Assembly (NCBI GenBank): GCA_016342385.1
Contig: JAEINM010000289.1
Coordinates: 1-5,637 of the forward strand
DNA from: Spirochaetaceae bacterium
GTDB taxonomy: Bacteria > Spirochaetota > Spirochaetia > DSM-2461
Direction: 5' to 3'
Length of the DNA: 5,637 nt
The notes under the pieces are model-generated. The model was given only the letters and a program-made list of their open reading frames with translations, did no database searches and was not told the DNA's origin. This document shows, in pieces, positions 1 to 5,637 of the stretch (positions are counted from its first letter, which is position 1; each line of letters begins with the position of its first letter). The position numbers were made by a program, and so were the translations under genes.

Positions 1-19
1 TATTCTCTACATTGTATTC

Positions 20-1495
20 TCAGATCTCTGATTCCAATTGCCTAATAAGTCCTTCAATTCTCGCTCTTGCTTTTTCCACTCCCAGAAGAGAGATAGACTC
101 AAACATGGGTGGAGACATTTTAGATCCCGTGACGGCTACGCGAAGAGGCTGCATTAAGGGACCCAGTTTTATCCCCTTCTCCTCTGCTGCCTTGTGAAAG
201 AGTTCTTCATTTTCCTCAACTGAACGATTTTCAAATCCATTGAGAAGTTTTTCCGACAGTTTGAGCATTTCCACAGTTCCGGCTATATCCATTTTCTTAG
301 GAACAGCATCTTCAATATTCCAACTGTTTAAATCCTTAAAGAGAAATTTGACAATTTCAGAGATATCGGTCGTTTTTTTTAATCTCTCTCTGATTATAGG
401 GAAAACTCCTTCAAATACAGCTAATTCTGAATCAGAGGGAGGGTCACTGACTATGGAATCTTTTATCAGAATAGGTAAAAGAATCTTTTTTAATTCTGCT
501 TCATCTTTCATTCTTATGTACTGTCCGTTAAACCAGTCCAGTTTTTTATAATCGAATACAGCCGGTGCTTTATTGATTTTCTCCAGAGAAAATAGTTTTT
601 CCAGATCTTCTTTTGAGAAAAATTCCCTGGAGTCATCATAAGACCAGCCTAAAAGAGAAATATAATTAATAATAGCTTCAGGAAGATATCCGCCATTGAT
701 AAACTCTTTTACTGATGTAGAACCATGTCTCTTGGAGAGTTTAGAACCATCTTTCCCAACGACAAGAGGTAAATGGCAATAGAGAGGAGCATCCCAGCCG
801 AAAGCCTTATAGAGAAGAATATGCATAGGACCAGTGGGAATCCATTCCTGAGCTCTGAGCACATGAGTGATACCCATCATATGATCATCAATAACATTTG
901 CCAGATGGTAGGTTGGGTATCCGTCGGATTTAAGGATAATGGGATCGGGAGATATATCTTTATTTTTTCTGGTTATTTCGCCCATAATAACATCTGTAAG
1001 AGTTGTTTTACCTTCAACCGGGATTCTGAAACGGACGACAAAGGGAAGCCCTTCTGCCTGCTTCTGATGAACTTCCTCTTTTGTCAGATGACTGCAATGG
1101 CGGTCATATCCCTGTTCCTTCGACTTATTTTTTTTCTGCTCTTCCCTCAGATTGTCAAGTCTTTCGGCTGTACAGAAGCATTTATAGGCATGTCCGGAAT
1201 CCATAAGTTTCTGAGTGTATTCTTTATATAATTCAAACCGTTCAGATTGTATATAGGGACCATACCCTCCATCTCTGTCAGGTCCTTCATCCCAGGAAAT
1301 ACCAAGCCAGTCTAGAGTACTGTAGAGATCCTCCAGAGATTCGACATTAAATCTCTCCTGATCGGTATCCTCAATTCTGAGGATAAATTTTCCACCATTT
1401 GCTCTGGCAAAAAAATAATTAAATATTGCGGTTCTGACTCCGCCGATATGCTGGAGACCTGTTGGAGAAGGTGCGTACCTGACTCTTACACTCAT
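20..1495 (-). CDS. gltX: Glutamyl-tRNA synthetase (GluRS), class I
   Basis: This cytoplasmic enzyme attaches glutamate to tRNA(Glu) using ATP. The 491-residue product has the class I Rossmann signature near the N-terminus (APSPTG at 8-13, then HIGG at 16-19, a common bacterial GluRS form of HIGH). The second ATP-binding motif, KLSKR, lies at 252-256. A zinc-site pattern of the E. coli GluRS type, CxC...CxH, is present at C106, C108, C134 and H136. The C-terminal third is the helical anticodon-binding region, ending in the usual GluRS-like stretch (MSPPMFESISLLG). Length is normal for the family and nothing is broken. An in-frame TTG at 1519 would add eight residues, but the ATG at 1495 is preferred: it has a strong Shine-Dalgarno site and its product begins directly with the family's conserved first strand. 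Whether it also charges tRNA(Gln) cannot be judged here. It lies downstream of a terminator, so it is probably transcribed on its own. Confidence 0.97.
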   Translation of the reverse strand: MSVRVRYAPSPTGLQHIGGVRTAIFNYFFARANGGKFILRIEDTDQERFNVESLEDLYSTLDWLGISWDEGPDRDGGYGPYIQSERFELYKEYTQKLMDSGHAYKCFCTAERLDNLREEQKKNKSKEQGYDRHCSHLTKEEVHQKQAEGLPFVVRFRIPVEGKTTLTDVIMGEITRKNKDISPDPIILKSDGYPTYHLANVIDDHMMGITHVLRAQEWIPTGPMHILLYKAFGWDAPLYCHLPLVVGKDGSKLSKRHGSTSVKEFINGGYLPEAIINYISLLGWSYDDSREFFSKEDLEKLFSLEKINKAPAVFDYKKLDWFNGQYIRMKDEAELKKILLPILIKDSIVSDPPSDSELAVFEGVFPIIRERLKKTTDISEIVKFLFKDLNSWNIEDAVPKKMDIAGTVEMLKLSEKLLNGFENRSVEENEELFHKAAEEKGIKLGPLMQPLRVAVTGSKMSPPMFESISLLGVEKARARIEGLIRQLESEI

Positions 1496-1500
1496 CTGAA

Positions 1501-1508
1501 CTTCCTTT
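1501..1508 (-). promoter_or_regulatory. Shine-Dalgarno site that fixes the gltX start
   Basis: On the minus strand this reads AAAGGAAG and ends five bases before the ATG at 1495. It lies inside the alternative reading from the TTG at 1519. It supports translation starting at 1495 and argues against the longer form. Confidence 0.75.
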
Positions 1509-1531
1509 GTTTTTTCCAAAATATATTCCTG

Positions 1532-1547
1532 TATTCTCTAGAGTATA
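1532..1547. repeat. Short palindrome centred on CTCTAGAG, upstream of gltX
   Basis: CTCTAGAG (1536-1543) is a perfect 8-bp palindrome. After one mismatched pair it is extended by TAT (1532-1534) and ATA (1545-1547), giving 14 of 16 matching positions. It abuts the 9-bp inverted repeat, so 1532-1573 is almost entirely symmetrical sequence. Its place between the candidate -10 region and the ribosome site fits an operator or leader element; no regulator is identified. Confidence 0.4.
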
Positions 1548-1576
1548 TATAGTCAGCAAAATAATGACTATATCAA
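1542..1576 (-). promoter_or_regulatory. Possible gltX promoter
   Basis: Reading the minus strand towards gltX there is a TTGATA box (1576-1571), then an AT-rich stretch containing TATATA (1551-1546) and TATACT (1547-1542). The boxes are individually good, but the spacing is poor: 19 bases from TTGATA to TATATA and longer to TATACT. A promoter is needed somewhere between the terminator at 1590 and the start at 1495. This is the best match seen but the exact boxes are uncertain. Confidence 0.35.
1547..1573. repeat. 9-bp perfect inverted repeat upstream of gltX
   Basis: The arms are ATATAGTCA (1547-1555) and TGACTATAT (1565-1573). They pair perfectly across a 9-base spacer, giving 18 bases between arm starts. 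The repeat overlaps the candidate gltX promoter, so it could be an operator for a dimeric regulator. If transcription starts further upstream it could instead be a leader hairpin. The arms are AT-rich, so chance is possible. Confidence 0.5.
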
Positions 1577-1589
1577 TTTAAATAGGGAC

Positions 1590-1620
1590 AAAAAAAAAGC
1601 CCCCTTCAAGAAGCTTTTTT
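1590..1620 (-). terminator. Intrinsic terminator after the receiver-GGDEF gene
   Basis: On the minus strand the RNA reads AAAAAAGCUUC, a six-base loop, then GGGGGC and nine U. The GCUUC arm (1614-1610) pairs with GGGGC (1603-1599), using two G-U pairs, and is flanked by A and U runs that can extend the stem. It begins 14 bases after the stop codon of the receiver-GGDEF gene. The plus-strand version would lose the G-U pairs and contain an internal bulge, which supports minus-strand use. It separates this gene from gltX. Confidence 0.75.
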
Positions 1621-1634
1621 ATCGAACATCATAT

Positions 1635-2528
1635 TTACTCTATCTCTTTCAGGATATCATCGAGATCATCTTTTCCACTGCAGACTTTAAATGAAAAAGA
1701 GAGTTCAACCTGATGATGCACGCCTTTGTACTCGAACTTTGTTTCTCTAAATATTTTTTTAATTTTATCACGGATTATCTCAACCCCGTCCAGCTGAGTC
1801 TCCGGTAAAAGAATCATAAACTCATCGCCATTCCAGCGGCAGGAAAAGTCTCTTTCCCTGATTGTTCTGCTAATATTTTCTGCAACATTCTTAATAATAA
1901 AATCTCCGCATTCATACCCGTGGCGGTCATTATATTTGCGGCAGTTAACTATATTGATATGCAAAAGTGAAAATTTCTTCTGGTTTCTTCTGGACCTGAT
2001 AAGTTCATCAGAGATTTTCTCCAAAAACGATCTTCTGTTAAGTATTGAAGTCAGTGGATCGAGACGGCTCATCACCTCCATTTCCATAAAGGCTTCATCG
2101 AGCTGTTTTACGATCTGCTCTTTTTTTCTGTTTTCCACTTCAAAAAGCTTTTTGTTTTTAATATTTACGATATAGGGAAGAAGTCTGGCAAGAACCTGAA
2201 CAGGAACCAGCGGTTTAATCAGGTAGTCCGTTCCCCCATCATCAAAAGATTTATCAATATCATTGACTGAAGAAAGCATGAGGATGACCGGGATCTCTTT
2301 CAACTCTTTTTTTTCTCTGATCCTCCTGAGGACACGAAACCCATCTTCATCCTGCAGAGAGTCTGATAATAATACTAAATTAAAATCATTTTTGCTCAGA
2401 TGAGTGACCACATTGAGTCCCTGTTTTACATATGATACTTTACACTCTTTTTTCTTTAAAAGAGGTGCTACAATTTCAACTGTTTTCGGATCAGATTCAA
2501 CAATTAAAATGTTACACAATTGCGACAT
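1635..2528 (-). CDS. Receiver-GGDEF protein with degenerate receiver and degenerate GGDEF domain
   Basis: A cytoplasmic response-regulator-like protein of 297 residues: receiver domain (about 6-120), charged helical linker (about 121-156), GGDEF domain (about 157-297). Family members normally make cyclic di-GMP after phosphorylation. Here the receiver keeps E11, S86 and K105, but the phosphoacceptor position is S55, seven residues before D62-G63, with D56 beside it; S12 replaces the second acid of the acidic pair. In the GGDEF domain D157-x-x-T160 and N200-D201 are present. The signature is NGDEF (233-237), and N192 and V194 replace the two Asp of the usual DxD strand, the first being a metal ligand. 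The RxxD inhibitory site (R224-D227) has its normal five-residue spacing. The protein stops before the usual ADxALYxAK end. The stop is clean and no continuation is seen downstream. GGAGA lies seven bases before the ATG. It is likely co-transcribed with the membrane-protein gene upstream. A cyclic-di-GMP-binding or scaffold role is inference; weak cyclase activity is not excluded. Confidence 0.9.
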   Translation of the reverse strand: MSQLCNILIVESDPKTVEIVAPLLKKKECKVSYVKQGLNVVTHLSKNDFNLVLLSDSLQDEDGFRVLRRIREKKELKEIPVILMLSSVNDIDKSFDDGGTDYLIKPLVPVQVLARLLPYIVNIKNKKLFEVENRKKEQIVKQLDEAFMEMEVMSRLDPLTSILNRRSFLEKISDELIRSRRNQKKFSLLHINIVNCRKYNDRHGYECGDFIIKNVAENISRTIRERDFSCRWNGDEFMILLPETQLDGVEIIRDKIKKIFRETKFEYKGVHHQVELSFSFKVCSGKDDLDDILKEIE

Positions 2529-2603
2529 TCAATATTCTCCAGTATGTTAGTGATTTAAATAAATAACATAATTGCATAATTAATCAACTCTTATCTTAAG
2601 CAT

Positions 2604-3431
2604 TTACAGTGACTCTAGTGAAATTTCATTGCGACTTGAGCTCATTGCCCATTTCCTGGCTTCATCCAATAGACCCGTTAATAAAAGAATGAAGATATTT
2701 TTTCCTCTCATACTATCGAGAAAAGTATTCCATTTTTTTTCACTGCCATATTTTTCTCGATATTGTTCCAGAGTTCTATTCATACTTTCCGAAGTATATG
2801 AAAGAGAATCGAGAGAATACAATGTCAATATTTCTAGAATATCATCAGTTTTACTCTCGAAAATCTTCAGCAGAACAGCCTGAGCCATATCTTTGTTACT
2901 CTCCTGGATTAGAGAAAAAGCATAAACCCATTTTACCCAGGACTTATGGCGGGTGTCTGTTTCATCTTTATATTTGCCATAAAAAATGACTGCCTCTTCT
3001 GTGTTGTTTCTTAAAAAAAGAGGAATTCCCAGCAGGAGAGCATAACGGCTCATGAGTTTAGGTTTCCGGTCTCCTATCTCTTTGGCCAGACGGTCAATTT
3101 TATCCAGATTTGACACGGCTAGAGATGTATTGATCATCAATTTAATATACTGTTTCCGGAACTGCCCCTGAACATAAATTTTATCTTCAAGATATAGAGT
3201 GAGATTATTCCAGTCCTCCTTCTCCAGAAATACAAATAATTTCCAGTTTATTATGAAGTAACTGTCCAGTCCGGCAATCAAAATAAAGAAAATCCCAGCC
3301 AGATACCAGTTATCCATCCAGAAGACAGATGAGTAACTTCCACTCAACAATATGAGTGGAAGGACAAAAATAAGGGAAAAAGAGAAAATAACTACTATAT
3401 TAAAGAGAAAAAATATAGATTTAAACTTCAT
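2604..3431 (-). CDS. Membrane-anchored protein with helical (TPR-like) cytoplasmic domain, function unknown
   Basis: I do not recognise a named family. The 275-residue product opens with a short basic start (K2, K4) and two hydrophobic segments (about 5-29 and 43-64), separated by a short loop containing D40. The rest (65-275) is hydrophilic and almost wholly helical. By charge the N-terminus and the long C-terminal domain should both be cytoplasmic. Stretches around 125-154 and 165-192 have the small-then-bulky helix-pair pattern of TPR-like repeats, for example a hydrophobic helix, a turn with NNTEEA, then a second helix. No consensus repeat is strong enough to be certain. The start is supported by AGGAG eight bases before the ATG. 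It is first in a minus-strand unit, 75 bases ahead of the receiver-GGDEF gene, with no clear terminator between, so the two are probably made together. A role as membrane anchor or partner for that protein is only a suggestion from position. Confidence 0.85.
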   Translation of the reverse strand: MKFKSIFFLFNIVVIFSFSLIFVLPLILLSGSYSSVFWMDNWYLAGIFFILIAGLDSYFIINWKLFVFLEKEDWNNLTLYLEDKIYVQGQFRKQYIKLMINTSLAVSNLDKIDRLAKEIGDRKPKLMSRYALLLGIPLFLRNNTEEAVIFYGKYKDETDTRHKSWVKWVYAFSLIQESNKDMAQAVLLKIFESKTDDILEILTLYSLDSLSYTSESMNRTLEQYREKYGSEKKWNTFLDSMRGKNIFILLLTGLLDEARKWAMSSSRNEISLESL

Positions 3432-3434
3432 GTA

Positions 3435-3464
3435 TTGAGCTCCTATATTGTATAATTATATTAT
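3435..3464 (+). promoter_or_regulatory. Probable promoter of the HD-GYP gene
   Basis: TTGAGC (3435-3440) is followed after 18 bases by TATTAT (3459-3464). This puts the RNA start near 3471, about 27 bases before the ATG at 3498. A perfect TATAAT also occurs at 3451-3456 but has no good -35 partner. The stretch is so AT-rich that the exact -10 box is uncertain. Confidence 0.45.
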
Positions 3465-3487
3465 AGGTAATTAGAAATAAGGTTCAA
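3460..3487 (-). promoter_or_regulatory. Probable promoter of the membrane protein / receiver-GGDEF unit
   Basis: On the minus strand TTGAAC (3487-3482) is followed after 16 bases by TATAAT (3465-3460), a perfect -10 box with a 4-of-6 -35 box. The predicted start of transcription would leave about 20 bases before the ATG at 3431, enough for its AGGAG ribosome site. The -10 box overlaps that of the opposing HD-GYP promoter candidate. Confidence 0.6.
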
Positions 3488-3497
3488 CGGAGTTTGC

Positions 3498-4673
3498 ATG
3501 AACAAAATACCACAAAAGAATATCATTGACGGTATCGTTTTCGAATCACCGGTCTATCTCGATAAGAATTATATACTCCTGACACCGGAAATTCCAGTGT
3601 CTGAAGACTTGAGAAAGAATCTTAGCAACTGGGAATACAGGGAACTTCTCACAGATGGTGCTATCGAAGGAAGAGAATCCATGAATAAAGGTGAGAGTAC
3701 AATATCCTCTGCCTTTCTCGATCACGATGCCAAAGAACACGAAGGTTTAAAAGAAGCCCGCCTTTTTTATACGGAAATACTCGATTCAGTTGAAAAAATG
3801 TATCTCCGCTATTCCCGGGATAAACACTTGGATCTGAACAATATCACTGAACAGATAAAAAAGATGATCAGCATGATTAAAGATCATCACGACTATATAC
3901 TTAGACTCCCCGACCTGGATAGTTACAACAAAGAATACCTGATCACTCACTCGGTAAAATGTGCCCTACTGGCTCTGACGATTGGCGAGAGTATGAAAAT
4001 GCCCAATTTCAAACTTATTGAACTGGGTATATCAGCATTACTTCATGAGATAGGGATGTTGAAACTACCTGATAATCTCTATAATTTTCAAAGACAGTTG
4101 AGTGACTCTGAGAAAAAAGCCCTGACTACACATACAATACTCGGGTACCGGCTACTGAAAGAGTTTCCTCTGTCTCAGGATGTACTTATGGGCGTTCTTC
4201 AACATCATGAAAAAAATGACGGCAGTGGTTATCCTCAGCAATTGACTGTAAACAAAATTTCCGATTATGCCAAAATTATAAGTGTCGTCTGTGCTTATGA
4301 TGCTCAGATTACAGATCGCCCCCACAGCCGTTCAAGAGACGGATATCATACGCTGATGGAAATGCTGAAAGGTGTGGGAACTATTTATGATGAAACGGCA
4401 CTGAAAACACTAGTTTATTCAATCTCTATTTTCCCGCTGGGCAGCCATGTTGTACTGGAAAATGGTTCTGTCGGTATTGTGGTACATACCAATAAGGAGA
4501 ACCCCAAATATCCCATAGTAAAACTACTGGTCGATAAAGATCAGAATGCATTAAGGGATCAGCCGGTAATCGAGACCCGAGATGAAAACGGTTTTAAAAT
4601 CCTCAACATTCTGGAAGAAAGTGAAAAAAAGAAACTTGAGGAAAAAGGGATATTTAACAATAGTATTACCTAA
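3498..4673 (+). CDS. HD-GYP domain protein with substituted catalytic residues
   Basis: HD-GYP proteins are metal-dependent cyclic-di-GMP phosphodiesterases. This one has 391 residues: an N-terminal domain (about 1-54, with PVYLDKNYILL) of a type I associate with spirochaete HD-GYP proteins, a helical linker (about 75-135), the HD-GYP domain (about 143-290) and a beta-rich tail (about 313-370). Conserved residues seen are H151, H183, H212, H236-H237-E238 and the DGSGYP loop with G244-Y245-P246. Three substitutions stand out: HD becomes H183-E184, the Lys of HDxGK becomes M187, and the first Asp of the VADxxDA motif becomes C265 (D268 remains). The usual RPYR end reads RPHS. The protein may therefore have weak or no hydrolase activity while keeping a ligand-binding shape; the HD to HE change alone would be mild. 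GGAG lies five bases before the ATG. It is divergent from the membrane protein/receiver-GGDEF unit and 69 bases before the nucleoside kinase gene. No transmembrane segment or signal peptide is seen. Confidence 0.92.
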   Translation: MNKIPQKNIIDGIVFESPVYLDKNYILLTPEIPVSEDLRKNLSNWEYRELLTDGAIEGRESMNKGESTISSAFLDHDAKEHEGLKEARLFYTEILDSVEKMYLRYSRDKHLDLNNITEQIKKMISMIKDHHDYILRLPDLDSYNKEYLITHSVKCALLALTIGESMKMPNFKLIELGISALLHEIGMLKLPDNLYNFQRQLSDSEKKALTTHTILGYRLLKEFPLSQDVLMGVLQHHEKNDGSGYPQQLTVNKISDYAKIISVVCAYDAQITDRPHSRSRDGYHTLMEMLKGVGTIYDETALKTLVYSISIFPLGSHVVLENGSVGIVVHTNKENPKYPIVKLLVDKDQNALRDQPVIETRDENGFKILNILEESEKKKLEEKGIFNNSIT

Positions 4674-4730
4674 ATACACAATTATTAGAATCTGTTAATT
4701 TTTTATATTACACTTAAAAGAGAGCATCCT

Positions 4731-4736
4731 AAGGAG
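4731..4736 (+). promoter_or_regulatory. Strong Shine-Dalgarno site of the nucleoside kinase gene
   Basis: AAGGAG lies six bases before the ATG at 4743. This near-perfect site fixes the start of the gene, which is otherwise open to the window edge. Flanking TACACT (4709-4714) and AGTGTA (4735-4740) could pair across a 20-base loop and partly cover the site. Confidence 0.75.
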
Positions 4737-4742
4737 TGTATT

Positions 4743-5637
4743 ATGCAGATTGTAAAAATAAAAATTCCCGGTGGGGAAATAGTTGAATATGAAAGCGGGA
4801 TATCAATCAGAACTGTTCTGGAACAACACAACCTCAATAGTAACGATAAACCACTTATTGCCGTCAAGCTCAATAATCGGATTACTTCCATTGCCTCTAC
4901 AATCAATTACAATTGTAAAATTGAACCGATAGAACTGGGAAGCACAGATGGTCTGAGAATATACCGCAGAAGCCTTTCTTTTCTTCTGGAAATGGCCTCA
5001 AGAGAGATCTTTCCCGATCTCAGATTAAAAATAAGCCACTCAATAGGTAGTAGTATTTACTATTATTTTGAAGATAGAAACAAAATAAATGAAAAAGATC
5101 TGAAGAGACTCTATGATAAAATGAAAGAGATTGTTGAGAGAAAATACTCTATCGACATTATGAAAGTTGCCTATGAAGAGGCCATTGAAGTTTTTAAAGA
5201 TTTTAATCAGCCCGAAACACTCCTTCTTCTTAAGGGTATGAACAACCCATATCTGACTATAAACAAATGCAATAACTTCATTGCCATGTCATTCACTCCC
5301 CTGGTCGATAATACATCAACTCTCAATTATTTCGAAATAATGAAATACCACAATGGATTCCTTCTTCGATATCCCGGTTCTAAGAATCCCAGGGAAATTT
5401 TACCTTTTGAAGATCGTCCTCTTCTCTATTCCATATACGAAGAATATTCGGGCTGGGGAAAAATTCTCAATGTCAACTGCGTCGGACAAATGAATAATCT
5501 CACAACAAAAAAAAAGGAAATTCAACACTTTATCAGAGTTTCTGAATCTCTTCATAATAAAAAAATTGCTCAGATTGCCGATGAAATTCTACAGCGAAAG
5601 GGTGATGTCAAAGTTGTACTCATAGCTGGTCCTTCAT
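4743..5637 (+). CDS. TGS-domain nucleoside (uridine-like) kinase, 3' end outside the window
   Basis: An open frame of 298 codons runs off the window edge. Residues 1-64 form a TGS domain (ThrRS, GTPase, SpoT), beginning MQIVKIKIPGGE. Residues about 71-200 resemble the second N-terminal domain of threonyl-tRNA synthetase, with the pattern RRSLSFLLEMA...FPDLRL...YYYFED...DLKRLYDKMKEI. A linker follows, then a hydrophobic strand and A295-G296-P297-S298, which is the start of a P-loop such as GPSxSGKT. This order matches the known family in which ThrRS-like N-terminal domains are fused to a uridine kinase/phosphoribulokinase-type kinase; it would phosphorylate a nucleoside in the cytoplasm. Three of the four ThrRS editing ligands are replaced (R76, F80 and I180); C176 remains. 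The kinase domain cannot be seen, so the kinase call rests on the fusion pattern and the first P-loop residues. It may be co-transcribed with the HD-GYP gene, as no strong terminator or promoter lies between them. Confidence 0.88.
   Translation, partial: MQIVKIKIPGGEIVEYESGISIRTVLEQHNLNSNDKPLIAVKLNNRITSIASTINYNCKIEPIELGSTDGLRIYRRSLSFLLEMASREIFPDLRLKISHSIGSSIYYYFEDRNKINEKDLKRLYDKMKEIVERKYSIDIMKVAYEEAIEVFKDFNQPETLLLLKGMNNPYLTINKCNNFIAMSFTPLVDNTSTLNYFEIMKYHNGFLLRYPGSKNPREILPFEDRPLLYSIYEEYSGWGKILNVNCVGQMNNLTTKKKEIQHFIRVSESLHNKKIAQIADEILQRKGDVKVVLIAGPS

Noticed and set aside
1..19. Short sequence beyond the gltX stop codon
   Set aside because: The first 19 bases resemble TGTATTCTCT found upstream of gltX near 1530, but the match is too short and AT-rich to call a repeat, and no terminator is visible before the window edge.
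240..1231. Plus-strand open frames at 240-551 and 773-1231 opposite gltX
   Set aside because: They are antisense to a clearly conserved glutamyl-tRNA synthetase, lack ribosome sites and encode sequence with no recognisable domain.
1635..2528. Frameshifted pseudogene explanation for the short GGDEF domain
   Set aside because: The frame is uninterrupted, no remnant of the missing helix appears downstream, and a good ribosome site and terminator bracket the gene.
2529..2603. Possible internal promoter (TTGATT at 2587-2582 with downstream AT-rich boxes) between the membrane protein and receiver-GGDEF genes
   Set aside because: The -10 match is poor and the whole gap is AT-rich, so the evidence is too weak to list. 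No terminator hairpin was found there either.
4674..4742. Terminator or promoter between the HD-GYP and kinase genes
   Set aside because: AATTA...TAATT followed by T run is an AT-only stem, and TATATT (4705-4710) has no convincing -35 box. Neither is supportable.
5507..5515. Run of nine A inside the kinase gene, as a phase-variation or slippage site
   Set aside because: Runs of eight or nine A/T occur elsewhere here in ordinary coding sequence, for example in gltX near 373-380. They fit Lys-rich, low-GC coding and there is no alternative frame that makes sense.

Overview
The window looks like a low-GC spirochaete chromosome (a Treponema- or Spirochaeta-like lineage; this is inferred from gene style, not from a search). 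The main clue is the HD-GYP protein. Its short N-terminal domain, of the form PVY(I/L)D-x-N-x-LL-x-P-x-x-P, and its C-terminal beta-rich tail match the layout I associate with spirochaete HD-GYP proteins. The TGS-domain nucleoside kinase fits the same assignment. Nothing indicates a mobile element, CRISPR array, rRNA or tRNA, and every gap between genes is shorter than 150 bases.

Layout. Three genes lie on the minus strand, read from right to left. The first (3431-2604) encodes a two-helix membrane protein with a helical cytoplasmic domain. The second (2528-1635) encodes a receiver-GGDEF protein and is followed at once by an intrinsic terminator (1620-1590). The third is gltX (1495-20), glutamyl-tRNA synthetase, which has its own upstream region containing two inverted repeats. 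Two genes lie on the plus strand: an HD-GYP protein (3498-4673) and a TGS-domain nucleoside (uridine-like) kinase starting at 4743. The window edge cuts the kinase inside its Walker A loop.

How they work together. The membrane-protein/receiver-GGDEF pair and the HD-GYP gene are transcribed away from each other across a 66-base gap. In that gap the two best promoter candidates have overlapping -10 elements. Both cyclic-di-GMP-type proteins are degenerate at key residues. The receiver has Ser where the phosphoacceptor Asp should be. The GGDEF domain has NGDEF instead of GGDEF, has lost the first metal-binding Asp and lacks the usual C-terminal end, yet keeps an exact RxxD inhibitory-site motif. 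The HD-GYP domain has HE instead of HD, Met instead of the following Lys, and Cys instead of the last metal-ligand Asp, yet keeps HHE and GYP. My reading, which is inference, is that the locus may sense or bind cyclic di-GMP rather than make and degrade it. It is the best candidate in the window for something undescribed. gltX and the nucleoside kinase look like ordinary housekeeping neighbours.
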